This document shows, in pieces, positions 33,421-44,593 of a stretch of 64,000 nucleotides of DNA (position 1 is its first letter; each line of letters opens with the position of its first letter). This DNA comes from Bremia lactucae (Eukaryota; Oomycota; Peronosporomycetes; Peronosporales; Peronosporaceae), in contig NC_090616.1 in the NCBI RefSeq assembly GCF_004359215.1, positions 2,967,138-3,031,137 of the forward strand. Direction: 5' to 3'. A program made the position numbers and the translations under genes. Under the pieces are notes generated by a model. That model was not told where the DNA came from. It ran no database searches and saw only the letters and a list, made by a program, of their open reading frames with translations.

Positions 33421-35355
33421 TCCCTGTTTCAGGCTAAGCCCTCCTGTTTCGCTCCAGAGATCGCTTGATCAAGCGACTATAATTCGAGCCGAAACAAGTG
33501 AGCCTTAACAGGACCGAAAAGACAACCGGATACTGTAAGTAGAAGCTGCATTTGATCTTATGCGGTCAAGGAGCGAGTACCAATAAATGATATGAACCTA
33601 CCTGCACAGATAGTGTGTGCAGTCTTTGGACCAAGCGACCACGCGTTAACAGACCATTTAAGGCTGTGATCAAGAAGGGCCTAACTTAAATGCTAACCTT
33701 TCGCGCAGCCGCGCACACACCCAGTGTTGTACGATCACTTACATAAGCGTTCGGAATCCTTCCCAGAAGGATTATACGCTTTCGCCGAGAAGACGGCTGT
33801 ATTGTAGACCGCTGCATCCTCATTGAGATGACCAGATGACCCTTTAAGCGAGTTTTTTACGCTCTAACGTCAGACGGCACCGTCAAAGTACCACGAGGCA
33901 AAGCGAGAGTCTTGCGGAGAAGTGCGCCTCGCGTTTAAGAGAATAATGATGTCGCCGATGTTTCGACCACTTCCTGCGTTGAATGGTGGCGGGGGTGACC
34001 TTCGTCTGAGAACTCATGGGGCGTATGAGCTACCCCTTAAAAATAGCCCTTATGCCGTTGACGTTTTCGAACGCGTCGTTCACAATCAACTTGCACCGAA
34101 CGACGCTTCCCCACCATTAGATGGGCGAATTCTTGGACATAATTTGGCTTTAGATCGTGATTGCACGTGCAGCAGAAGCACTAGTGTGCAGGCTAGCAAG
34201 GGACTCATTCTATGTACAATACACGGATTATAATTGGCCTTTGGCCTGTAACTTCGCAAATTCATAGCGAAGTAATTTCTATACGAACGTCCACTGCATT
34301 GGCGCTGTCTCATAGAGCCCATACATTCCTCAAACATCGATTCGATGAATACATCGGATATACACACTATCACTATATGCTAAGTTGCGTCGGGTAATAA
34401 AATAAATGGTATAGTTTCCATTTAGGACACTGATGCACCACGTGTTTAATCGTGCAGACGCGTGAAGTATTAAATTTGCGTCATGACTGGGGTAACATAC
34501 CTCTCATTGAGGGTTTACGTGTCAGGAACTCCTCAGACTCGTATCTATAGTCAGTGATTCGGGTTGACGACGTTGTGCCTGCAACCTCACGGAGACGTTC
34601 GTCCACACTTATTTGTTCAAAGACGTCGTCACGGTGAGTCCTTACGGTCGCCATGGCCATGACACGACGACGAGCTTGCTCTTCTTTGGGGACTCTCGCT
34701 TTTACTGCTCATCGATCGAATCTGTGATAATGCGGAGCCCTGAGTCAGGTGGCATGCTTATATTTTTTAATGTGATGCAAGCTGCAGATAAATAATCATT
34801 TCTTCTGTTTCTGTGTATTCGCTATGACTATTAGAGGTGGTGATATTGATCCATGGGAAACATTGTCCATATGTATACTAAGGGTTTTTTGGACCCTTTA
34901 CTTTTGGATATCTCATCCGAACTTCGTTCTTAATACTAATCTTTTTATAAAGTCATTATTATTAAGTATTTTTCTAGATCACAAACTTTCCTCAACATTT
35001 TGAACGGAAAATCAGAATGTTGTATAGCTCAAAATAAAAAAAAAGATTTTTGGTTCAATGTGACCCCGTCCCACTTATTAAAATTGCCTTGATATTCTAT
35101 ATGCGTGCATGCTAATTGTGGTATTTGGTCATAATTACCACGAGTCTGGCCACAAAAATTACAGAAAATAAAAATGAAGTATCGGTTTTTTTCAGGGAAT
35201 ACAAAAAATATACCAAAATAATAAATAAATAAACAAAAAATATTTAAATAATAAACAAATATAAAATATATTCCGAAAGCTTTAATAAATAAAATAATGT
35301 ACCATGCATATATAATATACGTTCGAGTATACACAAACTTGGAATCATGAAGAGA
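33421..35355. other. Decayed integrase tail, then unassigned AT-rich sequence
   Basis: 33640-33740 on the + strand resembles the F1 integrase C-terminus (RPFKAVIKKGLT). A Gly-rich frame at 33922-34233 is unassigned. 34400-35355 is mostly AT-rich, with no gene or repeat I can name; the frame at 35382-35029 is low complexity. Confidence 0.4.
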
Positions 35356-35795
35356 TTGGGTAACAAATGTGGTCGCCGCCATATGTAAATCTGGCGGCCA
35401 AATTCTATTTTAAAATTAGCTAGGGTAAGGTTTTGGATTAAATACTTAAAAAGTGCAGTTTTCTTTTTGATCTTAAAGCGTTAAGCTTTAAATTTTAAGA
35501 AAAAAAATCATTTTAAAAAATTTAATAAAAAAAAAATTTATTGGAGAAGAATTGTGCCTTCCTTAAGGCTTGCGCATTGATATGTAAGAAATAATAGCCT
35601 TTCTAAGGTATTTCCTCTTGGGCCCTAGTTGCAACTTGGTTCTACGAACCCCTGAACCCCTTGAACTAGGTTTTTTAAGCTTTAATAGCTTATACGAATA
35701 CCTGAGTTGTTAAGCCCATTAGTTTAATAGAACTAAGCGACTCTCTGAGTCTGAAGGTCTTCCTCTAACTTTAGGAGCGAGGTAGCTCCGCTACA
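35356..35795 (+). mobile_element. LTR1 fragment, sense orientation
   Basis: From gtaacaaatgtggtcgccgc to gagcgaggtagctccgctaca. Same blocks as 59740-60050 and the reverse of 16052-16960. Confidence 0.75.
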
Positions 35796-36007
35796 ATATG
35801 TGTCAAATATCGTCTGAACAGCAGAATATTAACATGGAACAGTCTTTCAGAGTCATAATCTACTCAAAAGTTTATTAAATACGTGACTAGATTGAAGCAT
35901 GCCAAAACTCCGACTTATGCTTATGACAAATCTCGATGAATAACAACGCCTTGAATACATATCTCTTGATGACACCTTCTCTACCTGAAGGCTAAGAACA
36001 AGTGTTG

Positions 36008-36120
36008 CATCCATAATAAATGGAATTTAGTAATTAACTTCTTAGAATAGGATAAAAGGGTATTTACCCATAAAGTAAATGTACCGCAACAACGGTTTAA
36101 CCGATGTGTGCCTCATTACA
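36008..36120 (-). mobile_element. LTR1 fragment, 3' LTR of minus-strand F1 element
   Basis: The + strand reads ccataataaatggaat to gtgtgcctcattaca, the outer end of LTR1. A C-rich block (ccctcccccatt, 36121-36132), the reverse of a polypurine tract, follows at once. This marks the 3' end of the F1 element that runs leftward from 41.7 kb. Confidence 0.72.
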
Positions 36121-36209
36121 CCCTCCCCCATTAGACTGTTGACACCGAGTGACAACATTCACTTCATTTCCTCTTTTAGGTTGGAACATAAACAGCTAAC
36201 CGTTCGGTT

Positions 36210-37386
36210 GTGTTTTTCTTTCATTTGTCTCATGACAACAAGCATGAGTCACAGACGCTTAGCACCTTCCTCGACGATGAGGAGATGGTGGACTTTGAAA
36301 GTCACTCTCCATCAGAGAGTGAGGAGAAAGAGCGTCCTTTTTACACACCTTCTCCGCCGGATGAACGTTGGCTGGCCCCGGATTCGTTCCCAGAACGTGG
36401 TGCCGCTGATGCTTTAACTGCATTGAGCAGGGCACGGGACCCGGAGTCCAACATCATTACTAATCCGCTCGATGAAGAGCTAGAGCAAGCAATCCTCATA
36501 GAGGAACAAGCTCGTCGTCGAGCTGTCGAGATAGCGAAATCTTAGTGCGGACGAGCGTCTCAAAGAGATAGCGGGTCACAGCTTGGCCATCTGGATCTCC
36601 GGTGACCCGGCGAAGACGCCTGAAGAGATCGCTGCTCGCGACGCTCTTCATGAGCGATACCTTACGCCAAAGGTAATGACGCAAGGTCAGTTTGACGCGT
36701 TTACGCGATCAAGCCTGTGGGGCTTCGGTGATCTCCATGAGGAAAATTTCGATTGTTTTGTTTCCAAACGAAACAAGGAATATTAACGAAGTCTCATTTG
36801 AGAACTGGTACCGGGACCGCCGCCTTCGTAATATTTTGAATATCAGAAAGTCTGCGGATGCGGCTGATGTTCATTTGGAACGGAAGCTTCGTTTCGATTT
36901 CGCTAAGCTTAAGGCCAAAGGCCTGTTCGGCCTTTATGCCACACACAAAGAAAGGCCTAGCCGATATTTCAGTGCTTCGGTTCACCGTACAATCCTGGAT
37001 CGAAGCCGGACTGAGGCTATAAATCCACCTAATCCCACGTTTAGATATGGGAAGTGTCGTTTGACGCGAGTTGACCCTGAGCTTGGCGCTCAAAAACGTC
37101 AACGACGTACGGGCAATCTCGCCGAAGAGGTTCCTCGAACTCCCAAGAGTTTTCAGAAGAGGGTACCCTAGCCACTTCAACAGATACTGGTATCGACCCA
37201 AACGACGACGTCGCTTTAAAAGTTTCTCCACATGAAACTGAAAGTTCCCCCGCGCATCAAGCATCGCGGGAGGAGGGCGAAATTTCGGCGGAAGCATTTG
37301 ATGCTCTAAGGCACGAGGTGCAACAGCTTCGTGAGGTCCTTGCTCGGGTTGAGAGATCTTTTGAGGCGGTTCGGGACCGTCTTTAA
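36210..37386 (+). pseudogene. F1 antisense ORF (aORF1), copy b
   Basis: The most complete aORF1. An acidic Ser/Pro-rich start (DDEEMVDFESHSPSESEEKE, FYTPSPPDERWLAPDS) lies in 36210-36545. The middle block (ERLKEIAGHSLAIWISGDPA, EEIAARDALHERYLTPKVM) is in 36540-36700, then ERKLRFDFAKLKAKG near 36870-36920. The C-terminus (about 37175-37386, another frame) reads SREEGEISAEAFDALRHEVQ, then LREVLARVERSFEAVRDRL and stop, a clear coiled coil. Two or more frameshifts separate the parts. The last ~250 bp lie opposite the linker and chromodomain of minus-strand pol. Function unknown. Confidence 0.6.
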
Positions 37387-37524
37387 CGCTGGAGCGTCAG
37401 CAGCCTTGTTAAGAGGGCCAGTTGGACATCCTGGTGAGGATGCAGCAATCTGCGGCACGACCGCCTGTCTCGGCGCAAGCGCCTTCAAGTCCACGTGGGA
37501 AAAGTCCCGATAGGGCTTAAGCAA
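36794..37524 (-). pseudogene. F1 pol end: linker and chromodomain
   Basis: 37524-37306 is the Pro/Ala-rich linker after integrase (LKPYRDFSHVDLKALAPRQA). 37297-36794 begins with RPPPAMLDARGNFQFHVEKL and YQYLLKWLGYPLLKTLGSSR, a chromodomain. The frame then stays open antisense through aORF1, which is probably fortuitous. Confidence 0.78.
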
Positions 37525-37530
37525 GCCAAC

Positions 37531-40500
37531 TTAGAACACTGGGTGTGTGCACAGCTTGCTAGAAAGGTTCAGCGTATAAGCTAGGCCCTTCTTGGCGACG
37601 ACCGTAAATGGTCCAATAAAGCGCGGGCGCAATTTGGTCTTGAAGACCACGGAAACCAAGTTGATAGGTAGATTTTTAGCGTTTAGTAAAACTGGGTCCC
37701 CGACCATATAAGAATTTATACAGCTCCTGCCTTTGGCATCTTCTTGTTCTTTTTGTTTGTCTTGGCTATCAGCCGTCGTATCCCTTACGTGTCTTAAGAC
37801 GCTGAATCGCGTCGCGAGAAACTCGCTCACTTGTTTCCAAACGGAATTCAATACTCAAAATTCTCATCATGAGGAACAACGACACGCGGAGGGTCTGCAG
37901 TGTCCGTTCAATAAAGCAATTGGTCGTTATCGATAGATTATCGATGTAACCTTGCACGCAAACGTGCCGGCAATTTAATATTTGAATCAGAGTTCCTGAG
38001 AGCTAGTAGTGGAGCTACACACTGTTCATCCTTGGCGTAAGCCGAACAGATGAATTCAGGAATAGGCGACATGATAGTCATTGAATGAGATAGCTCATAA
38101 TCCGGCCTGCGTGATAACGCATTGGCCAAAGCACTCTGCTTGCCAGGCTTATACTTCACCTCGAAGTTGTATTCCGCGAAAAAGGATAGCCATTGGGCCA
38201 TTCTCTGTGAGAGATGGGACGACATAGCCGCCGTGTGTAATGACGCGTGATCTGTATATATCACAAACGGCTTAAAGCCGAGCAGATGAACTCTGAATTT
38301 GACGAGAGCATACTTCATAGCAAGGTAACTCTTTGTCATAAACATAAACTGGGTAGTTCTTTTCCGCAGCTTAAAGTTGTCTAGACTCGAACGCAATAAC
38401 GCGTTCACGCCCATCAACATCCGTAACAGAGCACTGTCAATGGCAAAATCAGATGCGTCACAGACGGCATTGAAAAGCCAATTTGAATTTGGCACTGCCA
38501 GGATCGGGGCATGCATACGACTATTCTTGACTGATCGAAAAGCATTATGTTCTGTGCTAGTCCAGCGCCATTCTGTATCCTTTTTAAGGAGATTAGATAA
38601 TATACTAGCTATATCAGTGTAATTTTCGCATATTTATGTAAATAATTGGCGAGACCTAACCACTTATGCAAATCCCCAAGTTTTTATTAGGAATCGGCTA
38701 ACCTAGTATGCTTTTACCTAAGCGGGACCCGCTCTAAGGCCTCGCTTTCCAATAAAGCATCCTTCAAAAAGGAAATTCGTCTGCGCCAAAAATGCTTTTA
38801 GATGCATTGGCATACAATTTATTTGTGCGCATACACTCGACCACTGCTCGTAAATGGTCTAAACAGTTTTCCATATTCGACCGACCCTGCTCCGCACGAC
38901 TATGGACAAAACTTCTCGAAATAAGTTTATGCTTAACCTAGATGAGGGCAGAACAGTTGCTTCACTAGACGATCAAATGTTGCCGGGGCGTTGGAAAGCC
39001 CTTGTGGCATAACCAATCACTCCCATCACATACCGCTTGGGGTGCTAACCAAGCGGGATATCGCTAGCTCGCACGATCAGTTGGTAGTAAATATCGACTA
39101 TGTCCAGTGCACTGTACATTGTACACCCCACCATATCGTTCTGAAGACATCCTTTCTAGGAATGGGGGGTTGTGCTGGTATAGTGACAGCGTTAAGTTTA
39201 TTATAAGCATGTACAATGCGCCATTTACCATTTGGTTTTTTGACACAAAATGCCGGTGTCGAATGAGGAGATTTGCTCTCTCGCACCATTTCAGCCTCGT
39301 GCTTAGCACGGAATTATCGTTAATGACGTCACACTGCTCCCTTGGGTAGAGGCCATTGTCGTATGACACAGTATATGGTTCCCGTAACCAGGTCAATTTC
39401 ATGACGAACACCTCTATCCGGAGGTAAAACAGATGGTGGATTATTACATACTACATCTTGAAATTCCGTAATCAAGGAATAAAATGGATCCGTAGGATCT
39501 TTAAGGATCGATGACCCACTTCACGCACTAAGTGCAGCTTTTGTGTCATCCTGGGCAGCTTCGTCTAGAAGTGACGATGAGGTTAACTCAATTGTTGGTC
39601 AAATGAGCACTATATCAGGTAAGTCGCCAGCCTTTAAGGCTCGGCCGCACTCATCAATAGACATTTCTTCTAGCTCTAAAAGATCATGTAATGAAGGGAT
39701 TGCCGCAAGGCTAACTTCCCCCTCAATGTTACCGGTTATACCAATTACAAGCGTGTGTAATTGCTCTTACGTATTACTTTCTGAGGGTATAAACGCTTCA
39801 TGTCCCTTTTGTCTTGGAGTGGAGACAATACGCCTCTTGAAGGCCGGGTTATTCACGTCCCCGGATTTTTTAGCCTGTATTGGTTATATACAAGACATGG
39901 TGTCTAATTTGACATCCGACAAGGAGTTAGGTAACTCAACTTCCTTGCGTTTACGTGTCGCTTCACGTACATTAAAAGGATTTGACCCAAAATGCCCTGG
40001 CGACCCGCCAATAGTGTCACTGTTTATATTCAGTATGGTGCCACCTCGGCCGACCATACTCGCTGGACTTAGACATGCCACTCCACGTATCTCTGTGATA
40101 TTGCACCCTTGATGATTCGGCCTAAGCCAAAGGTGGGTTCATGACTCTCCAAAACTTTGCTAGGAACATTGCGCGTGGCGCCTAAGGTCTTAGACCTCCA
40201 CTCGATCGATGGCATATGGTGTTCTAGTCAGGCCATACCAAGGATAACATCATATATCGAATCCAAATCAAGGACGAGATAGCGTTCCATACTGTCAAAG
40301 TCCAGAAACTTTATACCTAATTTCAATGGAACTTTGGGAACAGTGACACGAGTCCCAGTCGCTAAGCGGACAGTGATTGTATCACCCTCATGTGCTTTAA
40401 GCGTGTCAACGTATTGTTGACTTCCTTCAAGGGAAAAACGTCGAGCATAATTGCAAGACGCTCCTGAGTCAATATAATTGACCACGGCTTATCAAAGCCC

Positions 40501-41640
40501 TTTACAGTCGCTTGAGCACTAGCAATCCAGGCTTGCCATTAAGGACCGAGCTAATAGGGGATAGGTTATGTTTACTCTCACCTCCTAGAGATTCAACAGA
40601 GCCTAGGTCTTCCCCAGTAGGGCGCCCCGCACCTACTGGGTATCGACGTTTTCCCGCATCGTACCAAATCTCTGGTATAGGTCGGAGTTGGACCTCTTTC
40701 GAGCTTTACGCGAATTTCTTAGGGGGCAGGCCGGACGTAAATGTTTCGTGCTTCCGCACATATAACATCTACGGATGGTCTCATGCTGTTCCACAGCTTG
40801 AAGAGCCTCTTCTCCTTCCTCAACGAGGCTCTCCTTCCTCAACGAGACTTGGATCCATGGGTTCCGGTCTATTTGACGGTACCCATGCGCTCGAAGAGCT
40901 TGTATGGTACACTGGCGTGCTAACACGAGCAGACTTAAGTCTAACCCAGCGCGAGCGCTATGGTAACTGCCTCTTCAAAGTAGCAGGATGGGATCAAAAT
41001 AATTCCGTCCGGGCAACCATCTCATTGACACCCCGACAATTGCTTCTTGCACTGGGTCTTGATACATAGTTGCAATGAGAGTTCTCAACTCCTGGACATA
41101 GTCCCCTAGGGTTCGTTTACCCTGTCGAGTCGCTAGGAGCCGTTCTCGCATGCGAAAAGCCTGATCAGGCGGTGCAACCATGCTGGTCATCTGCTGTTTC
41201 AGCGAATCCTATGAGGGAAAAGCGTCGTTTATAGACGTACTGCACGATATTGCCCACTCCATAGCTCTACCTCCGAGTTTGGAAATGGCCAAAGCCACCT
41301 TTTGCCGTTGCATAAGAACAAGACGGAATCAATGGACATTTCCATCTGCTTAAGCCAAAAAGGGAGATTTCTCCCTCAAATGTCTTCATATTTACAGCTA
41401 GAGGGCGAGCCCTTGGCTCTGAGTCAGGTACAGAGATGTACCGGGTTGTCATAGATGCCGCTAAGTGCTCCTGTACCTGACCGATCTGGGAGGCTTCGTA
41501 TCGCATGAAGGCTTCAAGCCTTGTATGCAGGACCTCTGGTCCCTAGAAGATACTGAATTCCACGTGTTCAAGCCCAAATAAAGTTTTGAACCTGTCATAA
41601 GTGGCGCGTTGTGCTTCTGACAGTTCTGGAACCTCTTCCA
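37531..41640 (-). pseudogene. F1 gag-pro-pol, internally deleted
   Basis: Minus-strand element read right to left. Gag 41600-40930 (MRERLLATRQGKRTLGDYVQ; MRYEASQIGQVQEHLAASM). The zinc knuckle CYMCGSTKHLRPAC is in 40926-40633 (C-x2-C-x4-H-x4-C). Protease 40485-40228 (YIDSGASCNYARRFSLEGSQ, YDVILGMA). The spacer has one 40-aa repeat unit (40115-39985). RT 39411-38600 is decayed. RNase H is in 38516-37938 (VCDASDFAIDSALL; YTDHASLHTAAMSSHLSQRM). The integrase core is missing between 37938 and 37851. The C-terminus is in 37851-37531 (LRPRFIGPFTVVAKKGLAYT). Confidence 0.85.
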
Positions 41641-41701
41641 ATTTCGTGAGGGTTTAGTCTTGTAAAGACTCAGGCGTAGATTGACTACGAGTGCTACCAG
41701 G

Positions 41702-41934
41702 TGTAGCGAAGCTACCTCGCTCCTATAGTCAGAGGAAGACTTTCAGACTCAAGAGTCGCTTAGTTCTACTGAGCAATGGGTTTAACAACTCAGGGAGTCG
41801 TACAAGCTATTAAAGCTTAAGGAATCCTAGTTCAAGGGGTTCAGGGGTTCGTAGAACCAAGTTTCAACTAGTGTGTAAGCGGATATACATTAGATAGGCT
41901 TCTATCTCTTACAGGTCAATGCGCAAACCTTTTA
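41702..41934 (-). mobile_element. LTR1, 5' LTR of the F1 element, truncated
   Basis: Begins tgtagcgaagctacctcgctcc next to the putative primer-binding site (41692-41701) and runs to the F2 LTR inserted at 41935. Confidence 0.8.
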
Positions 41935-42390
41935 TGTATCGGGGCACTACGACTTGCACTGCTTCAGTACAAGTCAACTTCGCACTGCTTCAGTTGCGAG
42001 TGGTGCATTACGTTATTTCACGTACACTAGTACGTGCAGAGGAAGACTTATCTTAAAGGTAACTAGCTTAAAGAGGGTTATATGAAAACTGTATCGATAT
42101 AATTAAGTGTCTCTTTTTCTATCTTTGTAAACTCTAACTTAATTATAATCTAATACTAAACATGTAATTGAATTCTTATCTCCATCTTATCTGTAACCCT
42201 CTCTTTGATTACTTCTACAGGTGATTAGTGTGCGGAATAAATAGATGTAATGGTCTATACCTATTTATGAATAAGAATTCTAAATATTACTATGTAAAGT
42301 AATATCCTTCAAATATTATCTACCTTTTAGATAATATATTAATTAACAACCTTTAAGTGTTAATTTCATGTAGCGATACACCCCGTTACA
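41935..42390 (-). mobile_element. LTR2, 3' LTR of a minus-strand F2 element
   Basis: 456 bp from tgtatcggggcactacg to ccccgttaca. A minus-strand polypurine tract follows (42391-42410), as at 62869. It is inserted in LTR1. Confidence 0.85.
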
Positions 42391-42510
42391 TCACCCCTCC
42401 CTTAAACGACAATCACTCTGAATGTCATTGGATGGAGTGGTCGCAATGTGACCACTTAATTTTTAAAACGATGTTGATTGGTCAGAACCATCATTTTAAA
42501 TTTCCATTGC

Positions 42511-42784
42511 ATGATGAATCAACTCATGCGGGGTGTCGATAGTGCTGCGCCTTCGGCTGCGGTTCGTGCAGCCGCGGGTGACGCACTGTTATCTCTTGCG
42601 GCAGACGAAACGTCTGTCGTAGTATCTTCCACTCGCACAACACTAGATGTTGCGAGTGCACGTGGTGATTCACCACGTGAATACGACCCCTCTTTGGAGG
42701 TCGACTACGAATGCGAGTCGGACGAAATGGCCGACTCGGGGAGAATGGAACAGTCGCCTGATAGACGTCAGGCGGCTGACTATG
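42511..42784 (+). pseudogene. F2 antisense ORF (aORF2), copy b, N-terminal part
   Basis: An uninterrupted frame from an ATG at 42511 into the assembly gap, about 91 codons. It reads MMNQLMRGVDSAAPSAAVRA, then Ser/Thr-rich text, then EYDPSLEVDYECESDEMADS and an acidic/Arg stretch. It starts about 120 bp from the LTR and points opposite to the element. The homologous region in copy a (8726-8440) has stops. This copy best defines the start. Confidence 0.6.
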
Positions 42785-42884
42785 NNNNNNNNNNNNNNNN
42801 NNNNNNNNNNNNNNNNNNNNNNNNNNNNNNNNNNNNNNNNNNNNNNNNNNNNNNNNNNNNNNNNNNNNNNNNNNNNNNNNNNNN
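42785..42884. other. Assembly gap (100 N, probably of unknown size)
   Basis: Exactly 100 N, inside an F2 element; most of gag-pol may be hidden here. Confidence 1.
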
Positions 42885-43159
42885 TTGTTAATCTATCTTT
42901 GTAAATGTTGTCTTAACTATAAACTAATACTAAACATGTAAATGAATTCTTATCTATCTTATCTCGTAACTCTCTTTGATTACTTCTACAGCTGATTAGT
43001 CTGCGGAATAAATAGACATAATGGTCTATACCTATTTATGGATAAGAATTCAGGAAATTACTATATAAAGTAATTTCCTCCAAATATTATCTATCTTTTA
43101 GATAATATTAATTAACAACCTTTTAGTGTTAATTTCATGTAACGATACACCCCGTTACA
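42885..43159 (-). mobile_element. LTR2, second copy (5' LTR), left part lost in gap
   Basis: Same orientation and about 95% alike by eye to the right part of 41935-42390, ending cgatacaccccgttaca. The two LTRs bracket one F2 element. Confidence 0.8.
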
Positions 43160-43444
43160 AGGTAGCTCCGCTACAAGTTCCAATTTCCCTTAGCTTCATA
43201 AGAAACCTTCCTCTGCACGTTTGTGTTAGCAAGAATAGCTAGTGACTCCTAAAAGGCTGAGAAATTGTTTTGGACATTTCTTACGAAATTATAAATTGAT
43301 GTTAGAGTTATCTTACCAATATTTAACATTTCTATGAAAGAAACCACAAAGTGATACTATCTTTAACGGATTCATCCATTTTTGCTGCAAAACTACTTAC
43401 GTCAAAGTTATTTAAATTTTAATACGACAACTTCTTTGCCAGTT

Positions 43445-44123
43445 ATGTATTCTCGATTTGTGTCGCGCTGTGCATCATCGCGGACTTCTCCATCGTCCAT
43501 TTTTGCGCATTGGACTTTGCTTTCAGATATTCGGCATTCAAGCTCTACTGCCATTCTAGCGGAGCGACGTGATGTCGAGCTAAAAGAAAGTGAACTATCC
43601 GAATCGTTCGTTAAAGGATCCGGTGCGTCTGCACTTGCTTGAATGAAGGTCGCTTTGTGACATTATCACACATGTTTGTATAGGCAAGGGTGGCCAGAAG
43701 ATCAATAAAGTGCGAAATTGCGTGCTGCTGACACACGTGCCTACAGGGTTGCAGGTGCAATGCCAGAAGACGCGGTCGCTGGATGGCAATCGTCGGGCTG
43801 CCCGCAAGTTACTGCAGCAGAAGCTAGATGACCACGTGAACGGGGAATCGAGCAAGCGTAGCTTAAAAATAGATAGGCTGCGACGAAAGAAGGCAAACCG
43901 CTCGGCAAAGTCAAAGAAAAAGTATACTAACTCGGTGGACATGAAGCTTAAGGAGAAGGAACAAGCAGAAGGAATAGCTAGTAATGCTGTTACTAAGAGT
44001 GATGAAGAACCAGATAGTGATAGTGGGAATGAGAATGAGAGCGATGACGACTACGTTGATTTGGACTTGGAGGATTCCAAAGTTGGTCTAAGTTGGGGGT
44101 CGAAAAGGTTTCTAAAACGATAA
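43445..44123 (+). CDS. Mitochondrial GGQ peptide release factor domain protein (MTRFR-like), two exons
   Basis: CDS join(43445..43622, 43684..44123), 205 aa. Exon 1 begins at ATG 43445 with an Arg/Ser-rich, acid-poor stretch (MYSRFVSRCASSRTS) that looks like a mitochondrial presequence, and ends in SESFVKGS. A 61-bp intron (gtgcgt...tatag) splits Gly60. Exon 2 gives KGGQKINKV, so the joined motif GSGKGGQ matches the class-I release-factor GSGPGGQ motif (GGQ at 62-64), followed by HVPTGLQVQCQKTRSL and NRRAARKLLQQKLD. The C-terminus is basic (LRRKKANRSAKSKKKY), then very acidic (SDDDYVDLDLED). The family lacks the codon-recognition domain of RF1/RF2; known members (C12orf65/MTRFR, ICT1-like) act on stalled mitoribosomes. 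Location and role here are inferred. Confidence 0.9.
43623..43683 (+). other. 61-bp spliceosomal intron
   Basis: Donor gtgcgt, acceptor tgtatag, with in-frame stops inside. Removing it restores the universal GGQ motif in frame, which is strong support. Confidence 0.9.
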
Positions 44124-44145
44124 CTTTCTTGGGTTTGCACAATTT

Positions 44146-44339
44146 TGGGCGAAATATAAGCTGCGAGGCTAAAATGATTAGCTATTTCCAAAACGATTGT
44201 CTTGAAAACTATTTCGTCTGAAGTGCCTGATAAGCCTGGTTTGCAATGGGCGAAATATAAGCTACGAGGGCTTGAAAGATTAGCTATTCCTAAAACGATT
44301 TTGTCTTGAAAACTATTTCGTCTGAAGTGCCTAATTGAT
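44146..44339. repeat. Diverged 101-bp tandem duplication
   Basis: gggcgaaatataagct recurs 101 bp later (44147 and 44248). Both units also share acgattttgtcttgaaaact-type and gaagtgcct text. The repeat lies between the convergent ends of the release-factor and LpxK genes. The rest of 44124-44593 holds nothing else I recognise. Confidence 0.88.
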
Positions 44340-44593
44340 AGCTATTTAACGATCTTATCACTCGGTTGCCAAGGATATGGCAAAACAAGTGAACGCTTAT
44401 TATTAACGAGAAAATTTCTGCTTAATAAAAGCGAACCAAAATCTTTTTATGTAAGCTCATAATTGCATAGGAATTTAAGTTATATCTAAAAAATTAAGCC
44501 GCCTTATGGGATGGAGAAGAGTCCATTATATGTCGTAACTCTCACTTAATACTCAAGTAGGCAGCGGATATAAAGCTTGTACATCCTTCAAGG

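Noticed and set aside
35029..35382. 117-codon minus-strand frame with hydrophobic stretches
   Set aside because: Low-complexity AT-rich sequence codes for Phe/Ile/Tyr by chance; it overlaps the LTR1 edge.
36210..37386. aORFs as envelope genes
   Set aside because: No signal peptide, membrane anchor or Cys pattern, and the strand is opposite to pol.
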